Source: Blakeslea trispora
Lineage: Eukaryota; Mucoromycota; Mucoromycetes; Mucorales; Choanephoraceae
Assembly (NCBI GenBank): GCA_025331445.1
Contig: JAIWNE010000063.1
Span: 124,001-188,000 of the forward strand
DNA length: 64,000 nucleotides
Direction: 5' to 3'
Shown piece by piece: positions 11,060 to 22,998 of the stretch. The notes beneath the pieces were generated by a model. It was not told where the DNA came from and searched no databases. It saw only the letters and a program-made list of their open reading frames with translations. The number at the start of each line of letters is the position of its first letter. Positions within the stretch are counted from its first letter, which is position 1. The translations under genes were made by a program, and so were the position numbers.

Positions 11060-11182
11060 ATGCCTCGATTAAGCAAGAGAGCTCAGCAGCTCAAATCATT
11101 GAGAAAAAAAAAAGAAGGCTTATCAAAAAGAGCGACGATAGTGTTGATCCATCTTTTATCTAAGAGGCTCAAAGATGAATAG
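11060..11182 (+). pseudogene. N-terminal relic of a likely mobile-element gene
   Basis: A 40-codon frame starts MPRLSKRAQQLKSLRKKKEG. A second frame through the same bases continues KSDDSVDPSFI, which reads like the natural continuation after a one-base shift. The basic start followed by an acidic stretch resembles the opening of transposon-encoded proteins I associate with this group of fungi. The family is not certain. Confidence 0.35.
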
Positions 11183-11634
11183 GTCTGGTAAGATAATGTA
11201 GACCCAAAAAAAAAAGACAAGATAAATTTGGTTTGTTAATCATCACACAATTGTGCAAATTTGTGAGTTTCGTTGAGGTGTTCACAATGGTAGAAGCAAA
11301 CAATTCTTATGCTCTTTTTTTTTTTGTTGCTGCCTCTCTCTTTTTACAATCATGAAAAAAAAAGAAAAGAAAAGCTTTAGCTCATCAGCTTCAACAGCAA
11401 GGTAGGATATAAACAGACTCGATATGGTATATAGTTGTTGGTTTTATATAACACAATTAAAGCATCTCCTCTTGGCAATCCAGAAGATAAATTTCAGGCG
11501 CTCGCACCAGCTCGTATAAAAAAATCAAAAGACAACAGCTTCGTCAACTCCTCCTCATTATTCAGGTAAGTTCAACTAAAAAATAAGCATTCTAATGTCT
11601 ACTGAGTCCTTTGGTAATTATTTGCAACGGATAG

Positions 11635-12041
11635 GCTTCTTTGCACCCCACTAAGAATACATATGAAACCACAAATAGGTTATTGCACGGAAGCAAGAAA
11701 TATGTCAATAATAGAACTGTTGATTCTAAGTAGGCAAAACAAAATGGTCATGCTGAATTTGTTAATGTTTATGAATACCTGGCAAGCCAAATTTATAACA
11801 AATGTTAGACAAGAACATTGGAGAATACAGTTGACAGAAATGCATTGCGAAAAGTTACATACAATCCTCAAGTGTAAATCTTGTAGTACTGTATGGATTC
11901 GTAATGTTTAATGCTGCCAAGGACATTCACCATGTCTTCACTTATATAACAAGATACAACGATGAAAGACCACCTATCTTTCAAAGACCACCCCCTTTAA
12001 CACGGCAATTACAACATTGTCGTGCTCCTTATAGTCTGTAA
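11635..12041 (+). pseudogene. Decayed protein-coding relic, family unknown
   Basis: Protein-like segments are spread over shifting frames: LLHGSKKYVNNRTVD, FVNVYEYLASQIYNKC, TRTLENTVDRNALRKVTYNP, then a clean end ITRYNDERPPIFQRPPPL ... APYSL-stop at 12041. Stops interrupt after NKC and NPQV, and the frame changes at least once near 11890. Together with the relic at 11060 it may be the remains of one mobile-element gene. I cannot name the family. Confidence 0.45.
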
Positions 12042-12466
12042 GTGATCAGCAAAATGTGTTAATATTCAAACAAACTGACATTTTTGTACATTTAAATCTG
12101 ATTACACTATATTTTAAGGAATAAAAAGAAAATATGTAGGCTCTAAGTAACAATAGCCTTTAAGCTTTAAACTGCAAGCACTGCATTTCATGATCTACAA
12201 GTTTACTTTAATTTTCTAAGCTTTAAACGTGCAAATAATAGGAGAGAGTGCTGCCACAAAAGGAAGCACCAATTCCAGCTTTATATTTTAGATGGTCTTT
12301 GATAGCCAACCTAGTTGAAGTATTTCTTTTTGTAACAAACGCATTTTAACATTTTCAAAACTGCTCTACCTTTATCGTAAGCAAAGTAAATAGAAAAAAA
12401 AAAAAGATAGTCTCAGCGGGTATACAACGATAACAGAATGACAGGCCAAAAACAACAAAGCATGTA

Positions 12467-12743
12467 CAGTGGGTTTACAAAAAATAAGATAAAATTTTAA
12501 TTTTCCTTCCAAAATCCAAATTACCATCATCATTGGTTTTGACCTACCAAGCACCATTAAACTACTACCAAATGTCTTGAAATGCTCAAATATTTGTTAG
12601 GGATTGCCTGGATTTACTTTTAGACTTTTTATTGCTTTTGAAAACATACACATAATTGAATTAGTAGTCAACTAATATCTAGTTGGGCCCACCTTTGTGG
12701 GAAGGAAAATTAAAATTTTATCTTATTTTTTGTAACCCCACTG
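12467..12743. mobile_element. MITE family B, copy 1, 277 bp
   Basis: Ends are inverted repeats of about 44 bp with one mismatch: left CAGTGGGTTTACAAAAAATA, right reverse complement CAGTGGGGTTACAAAAAATA. It is flanked by TA (12465-12466 and 12744-12745). A near-identical second copy lies at 47757-48028. CAGTG ends with TA duplication fit Tc1/mariner mobilisation. Non-coding; open frames through it are shadows. Confidence 0.92.
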
Positions 12744-13582
12744 TACGGGGATTAATAAACTGATTCATTTCATTGTTTATAATGTTCACTTTCATGCTCT
12801 CTTGTCCTCAGCGCTATCGTAACATACTCGTCGTCTCCTTTCGTCTCAACATTCATTATTTTGATTTCTGTCCCTAATGCTGCACTATCTCACCACCCCA
12901 ACTTTGAGCCCTTTTTTGTTCTAATCGATTCCTGTAAACTTTGGTTGCAGCTAAACATCCTCATTTCAATTACTCTCATCACTCAACACTCGCTCTCCTG
13001 ACTTTTCAACTTGTACGAGCAAGCAAGCTTCTACTGAATCCACTTCTTGTTTTCTTCCAATCTCATTGTAAGGCCGTATAGTATGATCCTCCGTCAAAAG
13101 TTTGCTTGACGCTTACTGAAATCCATCAATTACCCTCTGTTTCTGTGTGTACCTAGAGCCCGGCTCTAAAAAAAGACTGTTCTTACAACTCACATTCAAC
13201 CACTTTTGCGCTCTGTTCTTTTTCGTGTTCTCCGATCTCTCCCCTTCTCTGGCCTCCTTCTCTAAAGAACAAATATAGCAAACACATTGAGATTCTGCGT
13301 TTCAAAACACTTCTATTATTGCTAGAATAGCACTTTCGTCTGCTAGCTAGGCAGCATTACATTTAGGCTACTGGCACTTCCTCTTCTTTTTCTTTTGCCT
13401 TATCTTAGGTTGTATACCCAATCTCTTTTTTCTTCTCTTTCTTTTGACATTTGAAGAACTTAAAATAAAAGCCTTGCACCCTTTGAAAATTGTGAAACAG
13501 CAAGCGTAAACTAAAAAAAAAAGAAAAGCCTGTAACATTTGCTCTATCTTTTTCTCCAAAAAAAAAAGAAGTCGATTGTGTC

Positions 13583-15688
13583 ATGTCAGGTTTTGTAAGC
13601 CTATCTCGACTCTTATTTGCTCCTCCACTCATGGTACTTATTCTATTATTTAGAATGACGAACTCTCAAGCATGCTGCCAAAATCGTTTGGTGATAATTC
13701 GAAACCAAATGACACTGCGGACGGCTGGGATGCTTTACGTGCCTTTATGCCTACTTCTTTTGGAAAGCAAGAAAAAAAGCGTAATCTTGATGAGGAATTT
13801 GTAAAGACGAAACGAAATGTAAGCCTATATAAACTATCCAACTTTTGCTATTTGCCTGATATAGAAGAGAAAGGAATCTACACTAGAAAAGCAGTTAGAA
13901 CAGCCTAAAAAGACAAGAGAATCTGTCAGCGACGAAGACGAGGATGAGGATGAGGATGAGTTAGGAGAAGCGATCTCTGAAGTATTGCCCGTCTCGCACG
14001 AAATCAAATTGAACGATCATACTCGTACTGTCTCTTCTATTACACTGGATCCCTCTGGTACGCGTTTGGTCACCGGCAGTTACGACTACGATCTTAAGTT
14101 TTGGGATTTTGCAGGTATGGATCAATCCTATCGACCTTTTCGTACTATTCAACCTTGTGGCGATCATCAGATTCATAAAGTGCAATACTCCAACTCGGGT
14201 GATTCCCTCTTGGTGATTTCGGGCAGTGCTCGTGCCAAGATCTTTAACCGTGATGGCATTGAGATGTGTGAATATGCTAAAGGAGATCCCTACATCCGAG
14301 ATCTGAAACATACCGATGGTCATGTGGGTGCACTCACAAGTGGATCATGGCATCCTGCTAACAAGGAGACCTTTGCCACCTGTTCTCAAGATGGTACTAT
14401 CCGCATATGGGATGTAGAGCAGAAGCGAAAGCAAAAGACAACAATTGCCTATAAATCACGTGAGCGAGGTGGGAGATCATCTTGTACAACTATCGCCTAT
14501 AGTCCTGATGCAAAGCATTTAGCAGGTGCTTATCAAGATGGTACTATTCAGATTTGGGGCACGACCGGCTCTCTCTTGCGACCTGCCATCTCAATTTCAG
14601 ATGCACATCAAAAGGGAACAGAAACCTCCTGTCTCTTGTTTTCTCAAAACAACTATACCATGATTAGTCGTGGTGGAGATGATTCTGTAAAGTGTAAGTT
14701 TTATAGCATATAGTGGTTCCCCTTTTTCTATAACTTAACACAATGAATCAATGGATATAGTATGGGATATTCGAAATGCCAAGAAGCCTGTAAAGATAGC
14801 GTACAATTTGGATATTGTCAATCCTGAAGCGAATATTGCCTTTAGTCCAGACGAAAAGCTAATTTTAACAGGTACTTCCTGTCCAAAGGGGAAGGGTCAT
14901 GGTCAATTAGTCATGTTAAACAGAGAGACATTGGAAGCTCAAGAGGCTATCAGTAAGTAGAATGATTTTGTGGGAAGGTCTAATTGTTTAACACTTTACT
15001 TTTCTTGTAAAATAGATGTATCTCAATCAAGTGTAGTGAGTGTGCTATGGCACCCTCGTATCAACCAAATTATTACTGGTAGTGCAGATGGTATTGCTAC
15101 TGTCTTTTATAGTCCTACACACTCATTGCGTGGTGCCAAACTATGTGTCACTAAAGCTCGCAAGCAACGCGCTGTGGATGATTATGAAACGACAGGCCCT
15201 ATCCTTACACCTCATGCATTACCCATGTTCAAGGATGACGAGCCTAGAACCAGTAAGAGAAAGAGAGATAAGGCACGTCAAGACCCTGTCAAATCCTATC
15301 GTCCAGGTTTGTTTTTATGATGAGTTCTAAGTGAATCAAGAGATCGCTCATTGAACCTATACATTAGATTTGCCTGTCAATGGTCCTGGTAAGGGCGGTA
15401 GAGTCAGTATGAACCAACAACAGGCAGTGATCAAGTCATTTGCTAAGGATACCACAAGAGATGAAGATCCTCGAGAGGCTCTTTTGAAATATGCAGAGAT
15501 TGCAGAAAATGACCCTCTTTGGGTTGCTAATGGTAAATAATCATTACTTTAATTTCTTTCTCTATTTAAAGCATTTGTTTTGTTTTGGCTAAAACTATGT
15601 CCTTTTTTCGATTTTAGTATATAAGAAAACACAGCCAAAGCCATTGTTTCAAGAGGATGAGAACGAAGAAGAAGCAAAAGATAAATAA
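13583..15688 (+). CDS. WDR70: WD-repeat protein WDR70 homologue, 574 aa
   Basis: Seven exons: 13583-13594, 13654-13818, 13865-14693, 14761-14952, 15016-15306, 15368-15532, 15618-15688 (575 codons with stop). The short N-terminus carries LPKSFG and the segment AFMPTSFGKQEKKR seen in WDR70. An acidic run (DEDEDEDEDELGE) follows, then VSHEIKLNDHTRTVSSITLD and successive WD repeats with the usual GH...WD spacing (GSYDYDLKFWDF, TCSQDGTIRIWDV, GAYQDGTIQIWG, KLWDIRNAKK). The C-terminus has RKRDKARQDPVKSYRP and the ending GRVSMNQQQAVIKSF. In animals and fission yeast WDR70 works with DDB1-CUL4 in H2B ubiquitination and DNA repair; that role is taken from the family. The first coding exon is only 12 nt. 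Confidence 0.93.
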
Positions 15689-16533
15689 ACCGAAATCTTG
15701 CATGGGAATATTTCCAGAAAACAAAAATGAGAATATATTAATGATACCCTGTCATTTTCTTTCTTGGATGAATCTTCTACCCAAGCTATTCTCTATCTAA
15801 AACAATATTTCTTCTTTGTGGTCAGCGATATGAAAGAACATAATGGCAGTATCATAACCTCATGTTTAGGAATCGCAGTCAAGTCGAGTTAGGAACTGCA
15901 ATCTGTCGGATACGGGCCGAATCACCCGTCGGGTACCTGATGGATTAAGAGATTTGAGCTTATTTTAGTGTTACTGGAGAAGTGGTATAGGGCATAATTT
16001 TGCTTATAAGAAAAAACTTCCTTTTCTTACACTATAATCATCACTTCGGTCATATTGTTTTTTTTATCATTTATCTGGAGCATGAATAATACGCCATCAC
16101 CATTATAAAACGCAGAATTATCTAGAATGCGACAGCCCAAATTCACAGCGAAAAACAAGCTAGGTTTATGTGATGTAGCGATATATACAAAAGGCACAAT
16201 CAACAAGAAAAATAGTATCTGTTGCCTTGGTATGACGGGTTTTGTTATATTCATTTCAATTTCAAAAAAAAAGCCTTAACTTTGTTTCTAATGTGTGGTA
16301 AGTTAACTTTTCACAATATGACATAGGGCAAGCAAACGTATTGCACGCAGACGTATTCTAATTGCCGACACCATTCTTTGGCTACCGATGACCAACTCAA
16401 AGCGTAGTCGCCTCGTCCGATAGCGTCTTGGTTAGATACCACGGTCGTCTCTCTCTTTGCCCTCTACATCCAAATCAACCCCCTCTCTAGAATACATACC
16501 ATTGATTGTCTACGAATTCACAACCGTTTACAG
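15689..16533. other. Intergenic, no gene recognised
   Basis: AT-rich with a GC-richer island around 15890-15950. A tRNA-like 5' half starts near 16416 (see findings). No intact gene is seen. Confidence 0.45.
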
Positions 16534-17941
16534 ATGCCACAGTTTGTTGCAGACCTTCTGTCACTCTTATCGAATATAAATCCATCCAAATAATTGTGCA
16601 CCGTCTATCAAATCTCTCTCTTCACCAGACTCTGGTTCAACTTACGCTTCTGTTACTAAAAGGCAGAAGTGTGTTCTCTGTAGCCAAAATGTAGACAGTG
16701 CATCTACGACACCAATCTGGAAAAGAGGAACTAGTGAGTTCTCTGCCTTTTTCGATTTGTCCAGCCACTCCATCTTCAAAAATACTGCTTGCAAGGCCAT
16801 CCCCAATGAGAATAGTTTGGGGGATGAAAATGTATCAAGAATGTACGCGAGTACTAGCCGAAATGTTTTTCGCCATCCAAGCAATTTGCTTCCACCACTA
16901 TTAACAAGGCATTCAGTTTGAAAAGACTACACTCTTTGATTTTCCTTCGCTTCCTAGCCTAACTGCTATCTTGGCTAGATACAAGCACTGTTTGAATATC
17001 TTGACGCGTCTTAACGATCTATCAAAAGATGAGATACTAACTGTACACAAACTCACTAAAAAAGCTGCGAGTTTATGCCATCTCGAGCAGAAAGTTTTAG
17101 CTGGTCCCTACCTTTTCGACAGGAGACATTATTGAAACAGCCACAGCGAGAGGAATTACCAGAAACAACTATGGGGCAGTTGGTTTCCAAGGAAAAATGA
17201 ATGACAGTACTCTTTCTATTACTTCAAATAAACGAAAGTTTGAAGAAATAGAAGAAGATTATGCTGATTCATCAGAAGAAACTATGTCTTCTGTTACTGA
17301 TACAACAGATGGATTTTTCAAGATTAACAATTCACCCTCAATCTATAGCGAGTTGGTCAAACAGCGTTCATACAATCTAGACTGAGTGAGTTTGATAATG
17401 TATTATTGAATAAAGCATCAATTCAAAATATGGATACCATCCTGAGTCTCGATGAAAGATTGTATGCCCATATTCTACTTATAATTCAAATCATATACTC
17501 ACACCCATACCCGCATATATTGACACATAGTTTTGGCTTCTATCTTCAATTCGTTATTACAATGAATGCCCCATGGAACTATTGCTTTAATCATACGTTT
17601 TTTCTGAAAAAAAACATACATCGAAATAAGAAAATGGCGACGAGAAAGATTATGATTGAGTGGATAGAATGAGTTATGATTTTTATTTTTGCAAGTCAAG
17701 GCTAGCAAAAGCAGACTGTTTTCCTTCTTCATTTGCACCAAACGATCCGCCAACAGAGGAGGTCAATCTGAATGAAGCTTTAAACAGAACACCTTTTGTT
17801 TTGAAAAGCGATCTGAAATTGATTTTTCGGAGCAAAATGATTCAAAATTCTGCCTCAAACCTGAACCAAAGTTCTTCATTCTGCTCCTTGCACTTGCAAT
17901 TAAATCGAGGTAGCATAATTTCGACAAGGATGCCATTTTGA
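16534..17941 (+). pseudogene. Decayed zinc-finger (GATA-like) regulator gene
   Basis: Coding-like segments follow one another in different frames. They are MPQFVADLLSLLSNINPS (16534), then after a one-base shift NNCAPSIKSLSSPDSG and CVLCSQNVDSASTTPIWKRG (16670-16729). Further segments are TLFDFPSLPSLTAILARYK (~16930), KRKFEEIEEDYADSSEE (~17230), SRLSEFDNVLLNKASIQ (~17380) and ADCFPSSFAPNDPPTEEVNL (~17710). C-x2-C followed by TTPIWKRG is the first half of a GATA-type zinc finger. The second Cys pair (LCNAC-like) is not evident. At least three frame changes cannot be explained by GT-AG introns that I can find. A heavily intron-split live gene is a less likely alternative. Confidence 0.45.
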
Positions 17942-18317
17942 TGTTGGCTGACATAAACCAATTTCATGCAAAAACAGATCAGCCGAAATTCCCATTGTGC
18001 ATAAAAAAAGTTGATGACTAATGAAAATCCAGGTATGTCCACTTTTTCTTTTAAAAAAGAAAAAACCCAAAAGAATCCATAGAAGAGTTTAAAGACGAGA
18101 GACAAAGATGTAAGAAAGTCTAAATTTTCTCGAAAAAGTTTAGTAAACATAGAATAGAGGGCTTAATCAATACCATGGCATTTGCCTGATAGAGAGGTCG
18201 CCTTGTTTCAAAGTATCACGTGACAAAGATGCGATCAAGCAATATAAATTACTTTTTTTTAAAAAACAATTTCCCTTCCTCTCTTTTTCTTTTAATCTTC
18301 AGAGAATACAATAAGAA
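17942..18317. other. Short intergenic upstream of the reductase gene
   Basis: No gene seen. The last ~70 bases before the ATG at 18318 are pyrimidine-rich (TTCCCTTCCTCTCTTTTTC), typical of a fungal 5' leader. Confidence 0.5.
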
Positions 18318-19686
18318 ATGGCTGCTGTAGAAACCACTCAAATTTTTAAGGACAATTTGTTCAAGGGCAAAGTTTTGCTTTGTTCTGGAGGAGGTAGTGG
18401 CATTTGTCGTGGTATGACAGAAGCTATGGTAAAGCATGGTGCAAGAGCTGTTATTTTCTCAAGAAGGTTAGATGAAAGCACTCTTCAATATAAATTGTTT
18501 GAATTTACCATATTGTGTACATTTGAACGTTAGTAAAGATAAGTTGGAGAAGGCTGCCAGAGAAATGAGTGAGAAGACAGGTGGCGAAGTGTTGTAAGTT
18601 TTATTGCTTTTAGACAAAAGAAAACAGTGATCCCCTAATAACTTTTTCTTTCTATATGTGTACATTAGTGCTGTTGCTGGCGATGTTCGCAACCCTAAGG
18701 ATGCTGAGCATGTTGTTAAAGCCACTATCGAAAAATTCGGTCGTCTCGACTTTTTGATTAATGGTGCTGCAGGCAACTTTTTAGCTCCTTTTAAAAATTT
18801 GTCTTACAACGCTTTCCGCACTGTTATTGAAATTGATTTGCTTGGTACTTTCAACCTTACAAAAGCTGCTGTCGAACATATTAAAGAGTCAAGAGGTGCT
18901 ATTATCAATGTATCTGCTACCCTTTATTACACTGGTACACCTTTCCAACAGCATGCTGGCTCCGCCAAAGCCGCTATTGATGTAAATTGATCTATCTATT
19001 TTCTTTAAAAGAAAAAGAGCACAGACAATTGTTAATTCCTCCTCCCTTTTGTCTACTTTTAGGCACTTACAAAGCATTGGGCAGTTGAATTGGGTCCTTT
19101 TGGTGTTCGTAAGTGATATTTGAAAAGCTCTTTTTTTGTGTAATATACTGATTAATTACTCCTGTTTTTTTTAAAGGTGTCAATGGTAATTCAGGAAACT
19201 ATCTTTTTGTCTATTTAATATTGCAAACTAACACTCTCTTCTGACTAATTTTCAATACACAGGCATTGCTCCTGGTCCTATTGTACGTGGCATCTAGTCT
19301 ATATTATGACTTATCGCTTACTAACAAGTCGTATTTTTTAGGCATCCACTGTTGGTATGGATAGACTTGGTCCTGTATTTGAACTTTCTTCAGTACCGTT
19401 GCAGGTAATCATGATCTTGAGATAGTTTTGAGAGAAGCATCAACTCATCTATGTTATAGCGTATGGGTGAAGTACAAGACATTGCTCAATCTACCGTTTT
19501 TCTTTTCTCTCAAGGCGCTAGTTACATCACTGGTACTACATTTGTTGTCGATGGTAAGTTACTTTATTTACAATTTACATTGTATTTATCTTTTCTTTTG
19601 TATTTATAAAAGGTGGTGCCTGGTTAAACCCTGCAATTCCCAATTACCCTGATTTAGTGCTCAATCCTCCTCAATCTAGACTTTAA
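18318..19686 (+). CDS. SPS19: Peroxisomal 2,4-dienoyl-CoA reductase (SPS19/DECR2 type), 275 aa
   Basis: NADPH-dependent short-chain dehydrogenase needed for beta-oxidation of unsaturated fatty acids. Nine exons: 18318-18466, 18534-18593, 18669-18981, 19063-19108, 19177-19185, 19263-19282, 19342-19404, 19460-19553, 19613-19686 (276 codons with stop). Motifs are the nucleotide-binding GGGSGICRG (residues 24-32), INGAAGNFLAP, NVSATLYYTGTPFQQHAGSA with SAKAAID, and VNGIAPGPI. It ends SRL, a peroxisomal targeting signal type 1. Exons five and six are only 9 and 20 nt, and skipping either breaks the conserved VNGIAPGPI stretch. Its 3' end converges on SEC24 with 33 bp between stop codons. Confidence 0.93.
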
Positions 19687-19719
19687 ATATTTATTTGTGT
19701 TTTCTACAAAGCAATAAAA

Positions 19720-22700
19720 CTACATTTGTTCCTTGATGAAGTGAAGCCACTCGAAGTAACTTATGGCCGAAAAATCAATTGGTTTCTTTGAACTGCTATA
19801 GCCACCATCTGTTGTTATATGGTGTCGGTTTTCAATCAAGTGGATCAGAAATAGGTGAGACAATAATGGATCACCATCTTCTTTTACAATATACAGTGAA
19901 GGATAAAAGTTGCTATGCCTTTGATCTGTACGAAGACTCTGAACGATGCGGCGTACTCTTTCCGAAAATGGGTTGTTTAAATTAGGTAGAGATAACAACT
20001 AATTCATAACATGTCAATCAATTGTCCTTATAATATTTTAGTTTTCTTACCTGTCCTGATACAACATGGTTTATACTTTTTACACCAAGCAGGTCAATAC
20101 ATAATTGTGGGACAGCTTCTTTGCCTATCCAAATAAATATACGTTGTGCGTTTTCAACAAGGTAGCAACCATGACGATCCAATCTCTCACTTGATAAATT
20201 AAGACAAAGTGGCATTATGGTTCGATTGTCTACATCAAGTGTACCAGCCTAGCAATTGAATGTGTGTCAACAAAGAGAAAACGTAAAATAGCCCCTTTTT
20301 CTTACCTGAACAGGCATATTATGGAGTGAATAAAATGTTGGGTAAACATAGCGAAGCCACAAGTGATGAGGAAGTGTCCAGAGAAGAATACCTGATTGAT
20401 TAGACATATTCGTTGGTACCATGCCTGTGAAATTGAAGGCTTCCTACAACCACGAAAAGAAACTATTAGTTACGATAGCAGAAGAAAGAACATTTTAGCT
20501 TACAGTCTTTAGAATGGCAAGTGCAATAGCTGGCAAAAGGCTGAGAGAACGGCATAGATTTAGCTGCATACTCTTTGAAGGTGCTATACCTACCACTTCT
20601 TTGGTATAGCTCCTACAAATATCCACTGTCTGACGGATCAAATGATCTTTTCCATCCTTTAATTTACGTGTCGAAGCTTTCTCCAAAGCTATATATAGGG
20701 TTAGTAATGAAAACAATAGCAGAAAGATCCCTTCCATATTACCTTGATAAGCCAAAGAGCGTATCACACTCAATTGATCAGCAGAATAAAACAATTCTGT
20801 CACTTGTTTTGTCACTGGTAAACACGTGGTCATGACTCGAATGATTCTTTGACCTTGACTTGTTGTGAGCAACATGCAAGTTTGGATTGATACGAAATTG
20901 TCTTGAATGTCTTTGTCAATTGCCAGATCAATACAGTAACTTCCGTCTCGAGATACATTAGGCATCACAAGGATATCAGGTTCTTGGAACGAAAAATTCC
21001 CATAATAGGCTGAACATACTAAACCAGGCGAGCATCGTGTACGAGCAATAGCTTCCAAGCCAATCTGTTCCTTGATCAATTTCTCAATTTCTAATCTGAA
21101 CTTTTCTCGGTCGCCTTGATTTTTCGAATTGAACCCAGGATAATAATGGGTTTGGCCTCCTGTATACTTTGGCAAAACATCTATTGAAGTGAAAAGAATT
21201 AGTGATTGTCACCTTTATGCTAATGGATTGTCTTCTATTTACTTAATGTGGCCACATCAATATCTTGACTGCCAAAAACGAACATGTCTGCACAAACATG
21301 CGATCTAACGCATTCCTCTGAAAATGCCTTATAGAATTCGCTTCCTGGATTCAATAGAGTATTATCTGAGGTCGTATTGGAATTTTGTTTTTGTATTCTT
21401 GAAGGTAGCAATGCACCACTACCATAGTTGGGTGAAATGGCTTGGAGACAAATTATTTTTCCGCCTGTTGAAGACTGTTTTTATCTTTTATGAGTGCCTC
21501 TTATACTCTCTTCTAAGGCTTCACACCCCCAATCGCTTACCAATAATTGACGAGCAGCAAGTAAGGCAGACCCAAGACAGTTTCGATTGTCAATAGAGAT
21601 ACTCTTCTTAAACATCACTCGAAGTTTTTCCAATAAATCCAAAATAACTGGTTTTGATTCATTGAGATTTACAACTAGGTCTGACTGAGACCGAGGCAAG
21701 AAGATGTCATCCATGTCAGATACCATAAGTAGCTCAGGTTCCTTGTTAGCAAAACTATAGAATCCAATGGCATCGCTTGAAGTGATAAATCCAATACGAG
21801 TCCTTCCATCCTTATTGGGAATCTCATCTATAGCTGATAAAAGAGCTTCTGATAAAACCTCAATCAAACCTGTTTGAATGGCAATAGCACTTGTATCGAT
21901 GACAAATATAAAGGTAGGCGGTTGTGGTGGTCTGGACAAAAATTCTGAAGTTGCCATATAATCCACGCATCCATAATTTAACTCGGGTCGCCCCCATCGA
22001 TCTACTTTCTGTTGCGTCACATGATTCCAGTCATAAGCAGGAGGAACTAATACAATAAGCGAATGTGAGACTAAAGCATACAGCCATTCACCTTTAGTTG
22101 TTACCATCATTATCTTCCAAACCACATATGTTACATTGCCATTTAAGACCACCTTCAATGAATTTGGCGAAAGGGTTGATGAACGACCTACAGTCCTTGC
22201 AACGATTGATCAATCCATCATCAATATAAGGTATATGAACAGGCGGTTGTCTTGGATAAGGCTCAATAAGCACAGACAGAGGTAATCTCGACCTTTTCAA
22301 GAGATGGCTTGAAGAAGGTATGGCTGATAGTGTACACCTTTGAAGTTTTGGATGACATTGCGATTGATCTGAGACGGTGATTGAAGCCTATGTGCCGCAC
22401 ACTAAGATGAAAAGCTCCTCTTTAACAAAAAAAAGAAATACTTACAGTAGAAGGAATTTCAGGTGTTACAAATGGCAATCCAAGATCGTCGATCATCGGT
22501 GCACTTCCTAACAATGTAACATCAAGACGTCTGCTGGTTTTACCTTGATCATGAGCTGAAGCGGATAGTTTACTGAAGCTACGAGTCACACTTGAGGGAC
22601 TCACAGAGCAAGTTTCCTGACGATCTGTTTTTTGGTTGTTCTGTAATAGTGGTTGTGCCATTGGATTTTCCATGCTCGGATACAATCTTTTGCCTTTCTT

Positions 22701-22797
22701 CATTGGAACAGGATAATTGCTTAGATATGCAGTGGCTACAAAGATAACTCAGTTCGTGCAAAACAAAACAACTTATTTTATCTAGCTACAAACCCAT
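19720..22797 (-). CDS. SEC24: COPII coat cargo adaptor SEC24, 852 aa
   Basis: Binds SEC23 and selects cargo for COPII vesicles at ER exit sites. Ten exons: 22797-22794, 22735-22446, 22387-22105, 22046-21525, 21464-21243, 21180-20743, 20688-20504, 20443-20306, 20248-20051, 19998-19720 (853 codons with stop). Domains in order: a short disordered N-terminus with KKGKRLYPS, a zinc finger with Cys 161/164/183/186 (RCKDC...WQCNIC), the vWA-like trunk (PPTFIFVIDTSAIAIQTG...RIGFITS), the PKYTGGQTHYYPGF beta-sandwich region, the helical domain, and the gelsolin-like end (RIFIWIGKEAVP). The first coding exon is four bases (ATGG) with donor GTTTGT. The N-terminal tail is shorter than in yeast Sec24. The fourth intron was set by phase to donor GTGAAG. 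Confidence 0.93.
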
Positions 22798-22998
22798 TGT
22801 GTTTTTGTGTTATTGATGAAATGACAACAAAAAGAAGAGGAAATGGTTTGACTTGTAATTTTTTTTTTTATAAACGAAATTCGACAATAAAAATGATTTC
22901 AATTTTTACTGCATACCAAAGTCAAGAAAGGGTTTTTTATTGTTATTATTTAGACAACATTTGACAACAAGAAATGCAGAAATTTTAATTTAGTTTTT

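Larger units (their letters stand above)
10543..13582. other. Gene-poor stretch with relics and one MITE
   Basis: No intact gene. It contains a short open frame at 11060, a decayed reading frame at 11635-12041 and a complete MITE at 12467-12743. The last ~800 bp before WDR70 are strikingly pyrimidine-rich on the + strand and probably include its promoter and 5' UTR. Confidence 0.5.

Noticed and set aside
12372..12557. Minus-strand 61-codon open frame
   Set aside because: It overlaps the left half of MITE family B and has no coding features; a shadow frame.
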